DNA of 64,000 bases from Periplaneta americana (GCF_040183065.1 NC_091127.1:110611834-110675833); one strand, 5' to 3'. Positions 21,891-34,674 are shown, numbered from the stretch's first letter. The notes: generated by a model from the sequence alone, not told the origin. Numbers and translations are program-made.

Positions 21891-22857
21891 ACTTAAAGGA
21901 GCAGTCCGCGATAAAATTAAGTTGGCTTTAATCAAACACGTTTTTCAATCTAAGTAGAATGTAATTTACCGCATGTCAATGCGAGGCATGGTTCTTGAGT
22001 TATTGACTCCGCACAAATACTTATGATGTCGCAGCCACTGAACTGGTGTGATTGCGTAGTAGGCTGAGAACATCCCGAGTGCAGCACTTTGTATTAAATA
22101 ATCTTCTCGCGTCGTAATACACGTGAACAGAATTTCGGACTTAGTTGTGATTGAGTGAAGTTATATTTTGTATGTATTTATTTATTTACACTGCAAGTGG
22201 GCAAGCACCCCATGGCATTGGTATATACAATATTAACAATACACAGTTAAAATGATAAGCTATACACAATAAAATTTACAATACATAATACAATTTACAA
22301 CACATATACAATTTTATACACAATACAATAAGAATACACAATACAATTTAACACAATAATAATGAAACATAAAATAAAACACCTAATTTTACAATACAAC
22401 CTACATAATTATGTATAGGCCCTACATAAGTTTCAATAGTCTTTCACTTTACTCTCATATCATTCCCTGTAGTGGCACTATGACGCATTTCACTGACACT
22501 TTAGCACACATTTCACTGACACTCTGTAACACATTTCACTGACACTATAGAACACATTTCATTGACGCTATAAATTATCACTGATCGGAACTGTTCACTG
22601 CACTGTAAAACCATAACTTCACTGACTCACCTCGCTTCACTGATACAACAGTTCAAATAAGTCAAATAATTGCATTCTTATGCATACTTATAAACAGAAC
22701 TACATTTAAACTAAATATTTCTAGTTTAAGGCCCTCGTACACGCTATTTTTAAATAATTTACAATTCAAACCAAGGAAGTAAACTCGTCAGGCTAGATAA
22801 ATACATGTCACCTTAAAAAATTAAATGTTGAATGTCACCTTAATTTTAATTTTCACT

Positions 22858-24417
22858 TTATACACAACTCTTTAAATTATTCTTGAATCTCCTTAAGGAA
22901 GGACAGCCCTCAAAGACTGCTGCAGGTAGGTCATTCCAATCATTTATAGTTCTATTTAAAAATGAGAATTTACCTACATCCGTTTTCTGTTTCCTACATT
23001 TGATTTTAAAATCATGATCGTTCCTACCATAGTACGTTGGCTTTTCTAACCGAGCCGTTATGTCTACCCATGCTTTCTGACCTAGATGTGCTCTATACAA
23101 TGATGTTATTCTAGTTTTCCTACGTCTGTTTTCCAAAGTTTCCCATTTAAGTTCTTTTATCGTATCGTTCCCATCTTCTCTTTTACCTTTAACAAATTTG
23201 GCTGCCCTATACTGGATTCTTTCTAAGGAATTTATCTGATATATTCTATAGGGATCCCAACACGTAGTTCCGTATTCCATTAACGGTCGCACTAATGTTA
23301 GATATGCTATTTCCCTCGATTTGGGGCTAGCCTTTCTCAAGATTCTCATAATAAAGTGAAGTGCCCTCCATGCTTTGCCTGTAACATTATCAACATGCTC
23401 TCCCCAAGAAAGTTTGGAGTTTAAATACACTCCTAGGTATTTACAACATTGTTCTTGCGGAATTACAACACCACTGAATTCGTAATTAAGACTAGTCTCC
23501 TCTCGGGTTTTACAAAATGTTATAGATTTACTTTTAGAACCATTTATTTTCATCCTATGCTTTAACGCCCAGTTGTAAATGTTATTCAAGTCTGTTTGAA
23601 TAGACTCTACATCTGAAATATTTCTAATCTATCTATAGATAATGCAGTCGTCTGCAAATAGCCTCACATTTGATGTAATATTCTGGCATAGGTCATTTAC
23701 GTATATTATAAAGAGTAATGGACCCAGAACGCTGCCCTGTGGCACCCCTGAACTTATATTTCCAATTTCCGATATTTCATGACCTACTCTAACGCTCTGT
23801 GTTCTACCTTTTAAGAATTCTTGGATCCATAGCACCACTCTTTTATCTATTCCTAGCCTACTTAACTTATCTATTAATATGTCATGTGGCACCAAATCAA
23901 ATGCTTTCGAAAAGTCAATCACAACTGCATCGATTCTTCCGCCTCTATCTACCTCTTCAGCTAGATCCTGAACCAGCGACGTAATTTGACTATCACATGA
24001 GAAGCCTTCCCTAAAACCATGCTGGCGGTTGTAAAACCAGTCTTTCGCATTTAGAACATGACGAATATAATCCGATATCAAATGCTCCATGACTTTACAT
24101 ACGACAGATGTAAGGCTAATCGGTCTGTAGTTTCCGACATCTAATTTATTTCCACCTTTATGTATGGGTACCACTATAGCTGATTTCCAGTCACATGGAA
24201 TAGCTGCATTGTTTATGGAAACATGAAATATACGCATTAAGTAAGGAATTATGGCCTCCGAACCTAATTTAAGAATCTCTGTAGCAATACTATCTGGTCC
24301 TCGAGACTTCCGATTTTTTAATTTCGTTATTCTCTCTCTAACCCCTTTGGAAGTTATTTTGAAAGTCGAATTTGGTTCACATTCACTGTCTGTGACACAA
24401 CCACTCCTATCAGCGGG

Positions 24418-24489
<72 letters not shown>

Positions 24490-24741
24490 GAAAACCGAAA
24501 TGAAATAGGAATTTAATAAGTCGGCCTTTTCTTTGTCATCAGTTATACTTTCTCCGTTCTGATTTCGTAAAAGCACTACTCCTTCATTTTTCCCTTTTCT
24601 CCTGCGTACATAATTATAAAACTGTCTCCAATTGTTACTTTCATCTTCTTTTAAAATAGTTTTTAGAAAATTTTCCTGAGCCAACCTTTTTTCACACTCA
24701 AGTTTCTTAATTAATTCGATATATTTTTTCCCAGTGCTCAT
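22858..24741 (-). pseudogene. LINE ORF2 reverse transcriptase and C-terminus (one premature stop)
   Basis: RT domains appear in order: RKSRGPDSIATEILK, KSAIVVPIHKGG, NYRPISLTSVVCKVMEHLIS, QHGFREGFSCDSQI, AVVIDFSKAFDLVPHDIL, SSGVPQGSVLGPLLFIIYVN and catalytic FADDCIIY. Immediately after FADDCIIYR an in-frame TAG (23629-23631) occurs; the same frame then continues as NIYNWALKHRMKINGSKSKS, YLGVYLNSKLSWGEHV, RPLMEYGTTCWDPY and GKFSFLNRTINDWNDLP to a stop at 22858. An (ATT)n tract at 24418-24489 sits in frame and encodes a run of Asn between the N-terminal region and the RT core. Reverse transcription primed at nicked target DNA is the family role. Confidence 0.9.
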
Positions 24742-24999
24742 GGCTCCGTTTACGTTTGCTAAATGCGCGCCTTGTCTTTTTCTTTAAGTAGTGAATATAA
24801 TTAGTGTAATATTCTGGGTCCGGATTTTTCTTAATTATTTTAGAAGGTACACATTTTACTAATGCCTCGAAAATTATACACTTAAATTTATGCCACACAT
24901 TTTCCATATTTCCTTCAGTCCTTATAAAGTCATCATGCTTTTGTCGTAGAAACGTTTGTAATTCATGGACATTGGTTTTGTTAAAATTCCAGACAGACA

Positions 25000-25700
25000 G
25001 TGGACTTGACCTCGGATTTACTGTGTTTTCCCAGAAGATTTCTAATAAGACGCTATTGTGATCACTTATTTTATGAAGACTTTCAGAGTTGACAAAGAGA
25101 GAGACAGGTCTTAGTAGGTAAACATCTAAGAGGGCATTGTCACGCGTCGGACCTGCTTGAAATCTTTACGCCAGATCAATTCATTAACAAGGGTCTGTGC
25201 ATCTGAATTTGTACCTGAAATCCCGTTCCAGTTAATTTTCGGGAGGTTTAGATCCCCAGCAATTACTACGTTTCGGTCTTCTGATACTGTATTAAGATAT
25301 TCATTTAGTTTGTGCAAAGTTAAATTGTTTAATTCACTGGGTGGTCTGTAACATGCTATTACATCTAAGGTTTCCCGCCCATTTCTTATCTGAACATTCA
25401 ATATTTCAACTTCCTCATGTATCCACAGAAGATTGCTACTTATTTCTATCTTAGTACAAACGAAAACTCCCCCTCCCTTTTCACTTCTATCCTTTCTGAA
25501 GACTCTATAATCCGACCTAAAAATTTCCGAGTCATTTATGTCTTCCCTAAGCCATGATTCCGTCCCAATTATTATATCTGGATTATAAACATCGACCAAG
25601 TTCCAAAACGGAATAAGTTTATTTCTAATACTTCGGCAATTAACCTGCAGTAGTCTTAGTAGGCCTGTCCTTACTTGAACATTCTGAATCCCCGTGGCAC
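25000..25700 (-). pseudogene. LINE ORF2 apurinic-type endonuclease domain (frameshifted)
   Basis: Reads LLRLLQVNCRSIRNK, VDVYNPDIIIGTESWLREDI, DYRVFRKDRSEKGGGVFVCT, VIACYRPPSELNNL and VVIAGDLNLPKINWNG, then after a frameshift near 25,148 TRDNALLDVYLLRPVS and the SDH motif (HKISDHNSVLLE). Metal-binding Glu (TESW), Asp/Asn (GDLN) and the terminal SDH are all present. This domain nicks target DNA. A second frameshift near 24,740 separates it from the RT frame. Confidence 0.88.
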
Positions 25701-25707
25701 CTCGCCG

Positions 25708-25929
25708 TCACTGCAGGTCTACGCTGCCCGCGGATAGGTCTTCGACCGCACCGCCCGCTGGTAGTCCCTCGACCCCTCCACCCGCTGGTAGACTCACACC
25801 CCCGCTGACCGCCGGTAGTCCCACGCCCCCGCCGTCGGCTGATGGTCCTTCGGTGCCGCTGCCAGCTGATGGATCCTCGATCCCGCCGCGCCATGTTGTA
25901 GTAACTACCCGCGCGAAGAGGGATCCCAT
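25708..25929 (-). other. GC-rich leader of LINE copy B with Gly/Ser/Pro-coding repeats
   Basis: An open frame starting MGSLFARVVTTTWRGG encodes repeated GG(V/G)xxLPAGG-like units before ORF2. The DNA is the most GC-rich stretch of the window, built from degenerate units like CCCGCTGGTAGTC. It may be the LINE promoter/5' UTR or remains of an ORF1; no ORF1 zinc knuckle or esterase motif is seen. Confidence 0.5.
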
Positions 25930-26082
25930 GTCTGTAGCCCCCCTCCGATTTTGCTTTTCATTTAATCATAAAACAGCACATACCAACGTTGTGATTTTAT
26001 GTAGGGCATATTTTCTTTTATATGAACGACTTTGAACTACAGAAGACTAAACAGAAAAAATTGTATTGCAATACAGTTTAAA

Positions 26083-27708
26083 ATGCCGTGGTGTTGTGAT
26101 TTTTCGTGTTCAGAGGGAACAACAAAAGCAGAACATGGAGAAGGGGTATCATTTCATGTATTTCCGGACTGCTGTTGTGTGTTCTAATCATTTCCATGAA
26201 ATTAATCTTGAAGAATCGTGTCTATTAAAAAGACGTTTAATGAAAGACAATAGAACTTCTATGAAAATGAAGAAAACTGTTGTCCCTTATTTTTGAAAGG
26301 AGAATCTCCCCAAAATAGCTCCTCTGCTTATAAATGAAAAAAGATCGTCGAGGAAGTAATAGCAAGTTGCACTGATGCACCTATAGCTGAAAATATTGAC
26401 GTATGTGTAGTTCTTGATGAGGCTGAAAATTCACAGAAACCTAATATAAACAAAGCTGTGCAGTGTGAGATAGGGTGTGAGATGCTAAGAAATGTGTGTG
26501 GTGAATCAGATGTGAGTGAGCCATAAACTGACTCAGACAGATCTTTTCAAATAGAAGAAGAAACTTAAAATTGTAATTCATCAGGTATAACGTACAAATT
26601 GTTTGAAAATTTTTCAAAAACTTCACAACTATATTTCATCGGCAAGACAACATTTTATAAAATAATTTCAAAATTCGTAGAACCAACAGTAGGTGCAGTT
26701 ATTTTCACATTCATGAACAACTTATCAATTCCCTAAAAGATAAAAACGTGCGAATCACGGTGATGACCAATTTGACTCACCTGGTTACAGTGCAAAATAT
26801 GTGACTTACAGTGTAATGGACCTCGATTCAGATAATCTTATAGACTTCATAGTTCTGCAAAAGGGCCTAATTGTAGGCAATCTTGAAAAAGCAGCATGCG
26901 AGAAAGTTCTAGATCGCCTAAAAGAAAAAATGAACGTTACCCTCTCTCTGTTGGACCGCAATAGAGGAATTAGGAAATTCATGAGGACCAAATATGAATG
27001 GTGGACCATCAATTTGACATTTGGCACATTGCAAAAAGCTTATCTAAAAACTTTAAAGCCGCTGCAAAAAACATATGAGAAAATACAAATGTGGAAAGAC
27101 AGCATCATAAATCACTCATGGTGGTTATGTGCTACATGTGAAGGTGATTCTGACGACTTAGAAGACAGATTCATTTCTGTATTAAATCATGTTTGTAATA
27201 TACACGAACAGAGACATATAAAAAATGTGCACACATTCACCCATACAATAGCGAGAGGGAATGGATCGAACCTGGATTACAATGCTCTGAAAAATGTTGT
27301 ATGCAACCCTGTCCTTTAAAAGACTTAAAGCAGACTAATCAGTTTTGTCACACCAGCAAACTTGAATCATATCATAACGAGAGATTGGTTTACATTCCTA
27401 AGAGAAAACACTTTCCATTTGATGGAATAGTAACAAGAGCTGTGATTGCGATAGTGGGCCATAATTACAACATGAAAAGAGATGTAACTGGCTCCAGACT
27501 CCAGTACCCTAAAGTCACTAAACAATGGGTGGAAAAGAAAACATACAGCAGGAACGAAAACGCGTGGAGAGAAGATATACAGAGAAATGTGTTGGAAGTA
27601 GCTCGTGGTTATCCACTACTGCAATTCGATGATGCACATGTTTTAGAGATTCTCTCAAACATAGCCCCGGTGCCTAAACCGTGTGACTCAACAACTATGG
27701 TGCAATAG
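26083..27708 (+). pseudogene. THAP-domain transposase-like pseudogene
   Basis: Starts MPWCCDFSCSEG then VSFHVFP, the Cys2 half of a THAP zinc finger. After a deletion or frameshift comes VCSNHFHEINLEESC ending KKTVVPYF, the matching Cys-His half and terminal box. After a degraded linker, two good frames follow: 26801-27319 (YSVMDLDSDNLIDFIVLQKG, DRNRGIRKFMRTKYEWW, DSIINHSWWLCATCEGDSDD) and 27301-27708 (LKDLKQTNQFCHTSKLESYH, ERLVYIPKRKHFPFDGIVTR, VIAIVGHNYN). These correspond to the conserved DDE-like region of animal THAP/transposon-derived proteins. Stops at 26,296, 26,526 and others show decay; the 27,310 junction needs one frameshift. Confidence 0.75.
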
Positions 27709-27937
27709 AATAATATAAACCATGTACTAATTTATTGCTGACGTGAGATAAACACGTATCTGTAGTCCCTTCATAACGAATATTTCACGTCTCACATACA
27801 TTCACTCACTCAGTGAAGACGTTGACTTAGGTCATAATTGATCAAAATATTAAACCTTATCAGACCCAAGTCGTTCTAATCACAGAATGGAACAGAATGC
27901 ATTGTACACGGGATTTAAAGTGGGATAGTTTGGGTAA

Positions 27938-27985
<48 letters not shown>
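27938..27985 (+). repeat. (ATT)n microsatellite
   Basis: Sixteen or so perfect ATT units. No LINE tail could be recognised next to it. Confidence 0.95.
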
Positions 27986-27990
<5 letters not shown>

Positions 27991-28362
27991 TACAGTATAT
28001 GCATGTGATAGGTCCTAAGTGAGTTAATAATAACTGACTGTAACATGAATTTGTATTTACTCGGTCTACGCTATATGTCAAACGGAACTACAATGCAGTC
28101 TTATGAAGCAATCAGTGGTTATGACGTCAGAGCTTGCAGTAAGACCTTTAATATTTCACAAACTAAAAGGCGTAGAGAGATGAGTTGCGAGTGTCGTTAA
28201 ATAAAACATAACAAACATAACATAGCAACATTTGTTTGAACGATGTTATACCACACTGGACTCTCTCACGGTACAGCATGTCTGCGGCACACATGTGTTT
28301 TTCTCTGCATCACTCCACTGCACATTTTCTAAATTCTCAGTAGTTATTGAACCTTCTAAAGG

Positions 28363-28486
28363 CCATGTCGCCTAGTGATGAAGAAGATATTGCATTCTAT
28401 GTGTATTTAAGGTTACGAAGGAAAAGAAAACGATGCTGAGTACATCCGTACATTGAAAGGAATATCAACTGTACAGTAGGTTGTTT
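28363..28486 (+). pseudogene. Harbinger nuclease N-terminal remnant
   Basis: Reads MSPSDEEDIAFYVYLRLRRK and RKRRC, then a stop where Trp is usual, then VHPYIERNINC. The basic RRR(R/W)W-VHP motif precedes the DDE domain in animal PIF/Harbinger nucleases. No catalytic domain follows. Confidence 0.6.
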
Positions 28487-28553
28487 GTAGCAGTGCGAGA
28501 ATTGATACTAGATGATTGATTCATTAATATTTTTATTGTATTAGTAAAAAATG

Positions 28554-28694
28554 TTATCTGAGAGTCCTGTTTTTTTTAGCAACTTCTCTGCACGCCTTTT
28601 CTGTTATGTCTTTTCGTGAATATTCCGCAAATTTGAAACTGTAAAGACATGGATATTTTTCTTCCTCAAGAACTAACTCTACTTCCACTGACAT
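28554..28694 (-). pseudogene. MADF-domain remnant of Harbinger element
   Basis: From the ATG at 28694 the frame reads MSVEVELVLEEEKYPCLYSF then KFAEYSRKDITEKACREVAK. This matches the first two helices of MADF domains (LI.LV...P.LYD...YS.RD...AW..VA). It is too short for the full domain. It opposes the nuclease remnant at 28363. Confidence 0.65.
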
Positions 28695-29142
28695 AATGGT
28701 AAAAATTTCTTTATAACAAATGCAAATATTCACAACTTCACTCGGTAAATGCTGCTTGCTGAGTGAGAAATGTGCAGCAAGGCTGTATGCCGAAAACATG
28801 TTGTATTGATACTGTACCACGTCGACCCGTGTGAGGCTGCCAATTCAAATATATGGCTGCGACATTGACTCGGCATGCAGAGCGCTTACTGAGTTGATGC
28901 TGTACCGACCCGTCAGGGAGCGGCCTAAGACTGCATTTAATCTTGTAAGTCTGTAAAAGCTTCTGATAGGTAAAACAGAAAATAAAGTAAAAAAAAAAAT
29001 AGGATGCTATATGCTTTCAAGGGCCACAGCGTGCTATGGAATCTAAAAAGGATACTACCACTATAAATAATGTAAATTTAAAATTTTCGTCTCACAGATT
29101 TTAATATACATAATGTACTCTATCTTTCAGATCTCTCTAAAT

Positions 29143-29226
29143 ATGGCTGTTGAAATCACAAACCTGTGTGTTAAATGCCGACATCGGAGTACAGGCAACA
29201 AACAAATGCAGAATTCTTCACATTAG
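29143..29226 (+). promoter_or_regulatory. Upstream ORF overlapping the MANEA start
   Basis: An ATG at 29143, 12 nt after the predicted splice acceptor (TATCTTTCAG ending 29130), opens a 27-codon frame that ends at 29226, past the MANEA start at 29175 and out of frame with it. If the mRNA begins with this exon order, ribosomes must bypass it, so it may lower translation of the first MANEA ATG or favour initiation at Met26. Confidence 0.5.
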
Positions 29227-29874
29227 GTGCAAAATATAACACTCAGACCATGATAATACCAATAAGATGGTGCTTGATATGCATCAAACGCTACTTGTCC
29301 ATGTCAATCGTCCTCATCATCTGTTTTACATCGGTACTAAGTATTGTGCTTTACAAATGGGCAGAGCTGGATGTGAAGCTAGACTGCCTGAAGAAACACA
29401 GCACAGAGTCGCTCACCACCACACATAACAGCCCTGTGTCGTCCAGGACGATGGGGATCAAGATGCAGCAGTTGGCAGCAGGAGAGCTTGTATCCCAGCA
29501 GTTCGTAAACAAGTCTGAGCTCAGACTGAAATGGCTGCGCCAGAAGGTAGAGAAGATTTCACAGAAAGTGAGGAGATCCCAGCCCATCAAGCTGATGGAA
29601 CAAGATAGCACCTCCCTCACGCGACCCAACTACAATGTCCATATTTTTTACTATGCCTGGTATGGGAATGTTGCTGTGGACAGTCACTGGCGGCATTGGA
29701 ATCACGAATATCTGCCTAATTGGAAGAAGGAAGACAAGAAGATATATCCTACAGGAACACACGAGCCTCCTGGAGATATTAGTTCCAACTTTTACCCTAT
29801 CTTGGGGTGTTACAGTTCGAGGGATCCTAAAGTAATAAATACACATATGAGGCAGTTGAGTGAAGCCAAAGTAG
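29175..29874 (+). CDS. MANEA: MANEA coding exon 1
   Basis: Contains the start, membrane anchor, Lys/Gln-rich stem and the first third of the GH99 domain up to RQLSEAKVG. The donor is GTAAGT at 29875-29880. The exon probably begins at 29131 after a TTTCAG acceptor, implying an upstream noncoding exon that was not found. Confidence 0.93.
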
Positions 29875-32152
29875 GTAAGTATCGGTACCTTATTTTTATT
29901 TACCGGTATATGTTTTAAGTTAATTAAACAGTTTTCATAAAGCACCAGTATTATACACGGTAATAATGTTATAATTGCAATACTGGCAGGGATATTCATT
30001 TTTCCTTTAAAATAACACTTAAAACCGAGTTGTACATGGGCATCTTTTTGTGAAAAGTACTCATTGAGTAAAGCAGGTGCTGCATTGCTGAAGAAGCAGG
30101 TTACCATATGTTCCAATCACAGTATTTCTTTAATTTTATTTATTGTATTCCATGATCTTACACCAGCATTGTAGCTTTAAGATGTGGGACAAGTCACAAA
30201 AGCTATGCAAAATATACAATACACAGCCAGCAGATTAATTCAATTTACAAGCACAAACAGTAATTGATCAGTTGAGTAGAAGCCTAGATCATATATATTA
30301 TCATATATATATGATCTAGGGTAGAAGGTATGAGTGTGGAGAAATTTTGTTACTTCTGGTTTGAACCTTTTCTCTTGGTCCATCAAAGCTTTAAGATAAT
30401 TAGACAGTACAACGGAGACCGTAAGTCTTAATACATGAATAGTGAACTCCTTTTTTATAACAGCTGAAACTAACATAGGATATATGGAGACGTATATTTT
30501 ATCTTGTATTAAAATTGTGAATATTTTGATTAGTACTAAATGTATCTTGGTTTTTAATGTAACACACCATCAGGGAAAGAATGTAGGCCTGCTCACAAGG
30601 TAAGTTTATTATTTCTAAATTCTGGAAAATCTTTTTACGTGATGTCCTTTTATACATACCTGTCATTATCATTACAGCTTTCTTTTGTAAAACAAAAATA
30701 TGTTTAACTTCAAATGAGTTGCCCCAAAATATTAATCCATATTTCATTAGAGAATGAAAATATGCAAAATATGACATTTTAAGGGTTTTATATTGCCAAT
30801 AGAAGAAAAGGATTTTAATGTATAAGAGACAGAGCTCAATTTAGGAGCAATATATACTATGTGTGTTTTTCAAGTCAAGTAATTATCCAACTCGAAACCA
30901 AGTAATTTTGTACTTGTACATTCTTTGAGATCGGTTCTATTTAATCTAATATTGTAGAAAAAGTAAGTACTATTATGTGTACTAAATTTGATTACACCAA
31001 TTTTATCAACATTAAGTGCTAGTTTATATGCACTAAACCACTCATTCATTGGATTTAACACTCTATTAGAAGTATTTATAGAGTGGTCGTATTATTTACT
31101 TAAATAAGGCAGGCGCCTTATATCTGTCAAGAGGGTGACATGGCATCCGGGACAATTCATTACTGACCCCTGCTATAGGGCCTTGAAGTTGGTTGTCCGG
31201 CTGTCAATCGTAATAATAATCCGTGACGCTCCAGCTCTTTAAGGTCCCTGACTAACTAGTTGGCTGCTGGCCTCACGTCCACATGCCGAAGTGGAGGTGG
31301 ACGATCATCCAACCAGAATAGAGATATCGTATCGTGTGGTTAGCACGATGAACCCCCAGCCATTATAGCTGGCTTCCGTAACTGGATTTCACTACGTATC
31401 GTAACTCCCCAAGTGCATCACGATGCTGGGAGGACTCGAAACAGCACACATTCTATAACGTGAGTCCTGGGCAGGATACCTTAGACTACAACACCATGGC
31501 ACGCGACTGCTGCATATCATACAGAGTGTAACTAAATTCAATACCCAAACTTATAGAGATGATAGAACATGAAATTTAGAAAGAAAAGCATTATTCTAAC
31601 TTTATTTTTGTATATTTTACAGAAAGAATGAGTTTATTTTAGATTAGAAATCTTACCATTTGTGAGCTGCCACAAAGGACAAAGAGTATTTTAAGCATAT
31701 AAATATGATTACAAGTTCATTGAAATAAATTACAATTCAATTCAATCTTCGTAGTGTATCCAGCCATTTGCTGACAACACGTGTTCCACTATGTTTCACT
31801 ATGAATTTCCTCTTCTTACAAATGATGGGTAAAAAAGCACGATGCTTAGTGAAAAAGAGTGGGGCTGTAGTAGATGTTTTTTACAGCTTATGTAGGTACC
31901 TCTTGATTATTTATTAACTCAATCTAAAGGATTGAAGCTACCTCACCTTGTAATATAATACTAATATGTATTCCAATGTGTTTATTTTTATTTTTACTGT
32001 GTACATTTTTTATTGAATTATCAGCTTCTGTTTTTGTGTGATTCGTATTTGATTCTAACAACATTAATATATATTGAACTATGTTTACTTTTAATCCTGG
32101 TTGAGTGTAAGAGAAGGCCTTACGGGCTTAACTCTGCCAGGTTAAATAAAGC

Positions 32153-32218
<66 letters not shown>

Positions 32219-33745
32219 ACATAGAGTAAACTGTAAACCAGTGAGATTATGAGTTGACATGTTTCCACTCTTCTCTTTCTGAAGTTTTCGTAATTGTCGT
32301 GGTGGTGATATCTGTCACCAGAAGTTTAGACATATTCTGGCTTTATTCATGAAGGCTGTTGAGTTGAAAATACATTATGATAGAATATCGAAATACATTA
32401 GGGAAATGTTCCGAGATAAATAATGACTCTTGTTACTGTGTAGGAGTTGTGGTGGTGTCATGGTACCCTCCAGGAATGTCCGACTCTCAGGGTGAGTCTC
32501 CTGATTCAGTGATGTCAATGCTGTTGGATGCTGCAGAACGATACGACCTCAAAATAGCTCCACATATAGAGCCATACAGAGACCGTAACCCCATCAACCT
32601 GTCTGAGCACCTTCATTACATCATCAATCAGTACGGGGAGCACCCAGCACTTTATCGGATGCAGCGTAGAGGCCGCAATCTTCCCGTGTTCTATGTGTAT
32701 GACTCCTATCTCACTCCAGCTGGGGCGTGGAAGGAACTACTCAGTGCCAAAGGGAATTTGAGTGTCAGAGGAACCCAGCTCGATGGGATCTTCCTGGGAC
32801 TCCTGGTTGACATGCAGCACAGATATGATATCAAAAAGTCCCACTTTGATGGTGAGTGTTGAATATGAAGGAAAATCTACAGGTTGCAGTGGCGGTTGAT
32901 TGACTGAGGCAAGTGAGGCCAGGCCTCAGACACTTGGCTTAACTGTAATCAAATTTTGTGTGTTTGTATAATATATTAGTGATGTGAATGAAGCATATAT
33001 CGCTGTAGAAGCATTTGAAAACTTTGTGATGTATATTGACCTGTTTTGCAGTAAATTTGTTCCTGAGGCCAGGATCACTTGTGCCGACTCTGGCTTCTGC
33101 ATTTCGTGTGTTTTCGCGGGCTTTTAGGTTGCACTTGAAAAGCTGTAGCTGAGGTACAATTCGTCTGGCCTCGTGGCCTGGTCAGCTTTCACTCCTCCCA
33201 TCCATGGAGCGGTCTGAAGGGGAGAATGGAGTGGGACTAGCAGTGGTAACTTGTCTCCCCTTATGTCTCTGTTTATGACTTAAGGGAGGGTGTTGTACTA
33301 TTGTACTTCGTAGTACAGTAGTGAATCTGGGCCAATGTTGGTATGAGTTTCGGGAAAATATAAACAGAAACAAACGCGAGAAATAATGATGATATAGTTA
33401 ATTCATTGTTAGAGTGTCCTTTTTCGAGAAGAAATGATATTGAAAGAAAGGAAGTTTTAAATAGAGAGTCTACCTTGATACCTATGCAATCGCTGACAAT
33501 TTTTCTGAAAGATAATCTTAAAACGCGAGTTTCTATTGCATTTTGATATGGACAACATAAATGGTTAAGTGGTAATGTGGTGCAAATTAAACTTTTCTGT
33601 TGGCCTTGTTTGTTGCTGTTAAAGGAAAAAAATAAAAGAAAGAAAGGAGAATTTCAACACATAATATTGGTTGCTTCATCACACTGAATCAATCACTGAA
33701 ACTCACAGCATAACAACTTATTTGGTGAGAGACATTATTTTGTTA

Positions 33746-33801
<56 letters not shown>

Positions 33802-34619
33802 TATTATTATTATTATTATTATTATTATTTACGATGCCATATTTCATTGGCTGACAAATTTAGATTCACATTTTAAAATAAAAGAACAAATATTAGATAC
33901 GTTACTTTTTGCTGACGACCAGGTTCTCATTTCTAGCTCAGAAAATGATTTACAGAAGGCCACATTTCAACAAAGTAATATTCTTAAAAATTATAATCTT
34001 AATATATCTACAAAGAAAACTAAAGTTTTAGCTTTTAAAGGACCAGATACCTTACGAGCAAAAATTATTTTGGATGGGAAACCTATTGAGCAAGTAAATA
34101 ATTTTAACTATCTAGGCTGTAATATCTCCTATTTTAAGAAGGAAGATCTTTTTAATAAACTTAGTAAATTTAATTTTATATGTGGCACAATAAAGAGATC
34201 CCTGAAATACACTAGAAGAGAAACCAAATTAAAATTCTATAAGGTTATGGCTGTGCCTATATTGCTGTATGGTAGTGAATTTTGGACTTTAACCAAGAAA
34301 GAAGAAAAACTATAGAAGCAGCTGAAATGAGGTTTTTACGTAGTGTAGCTGGTTGCACACTTTTGGATAAAAGAAAAAGTGAAGATATCAGGAATGAATT
34401 AAATATTTTTAAACTGATGGATAAAATAGAGCAATATAGGAACAATTGGAAGGAGCATGTTCAGAGTATGAAACCAGGCCGAATACCAAAAATTATTTTA
34501 GATTATAATCCAGAGGGTAGAAGAAGTGTTGGTAGGCCAAAGAAGAGATGGATACAACTTTTTAATTGAAATCTATGAGACCGGAAGGAGCCTAAATGGC
34601 TTAAGCCGTGAAATGTTGA

Positions 34620-34674
<55 letters not shown>

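Larger units (their letters stand above)
22165..25930 (-). mobile_element. Nearly complete CR1/Jockey-type LINE, copy B
   Basis: From 25,930 downward: a GC-rich leader with degenerate Gly/Pro-coding repeats, apurinic-type endonuclease, reverse transcriptase, C-terminal domain, and a 3' UTR of about 690 bp closing at TTTATTTATTTACACTGC. The 3' UTR has tandem copies of a ~22-bp unit (TTTCACTGACACT). Only two frameshifts and one stop break ORF2, so the copy is fairly young. Confidence 0.88.
28093..28936 (+). mobile_element. PIF/Harbinger-like relic with two opposing ORF remnants
   Basis: Short inverted ends ATGCAGTCTTA (28093) and its complement ending near 28936 enclose two coding remnants: a transposase N-terminus on plus and a MADF-domain piece on minus. 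That pairing is the Harbinger signature (nuclease plus Myb/MADF DNA-binding partner). A 3-bp duplication was not established. Confidence 0.6.

Noticed and set aside
26801..27708. Functional host THAP gene
   Set aside because: The THAP finger is split by a frameshift or deletion and several in-frame stops lie before the conserved core, so a relic is more likely.
30285..30319. Small palindrome CCTAGATCATATATAT with its complement as a regulatory hairpin
   Set aside because: Only 16-bp arms of mostly AT sequence inside LINE-derived intron DNA; expected by chance in such sequence.
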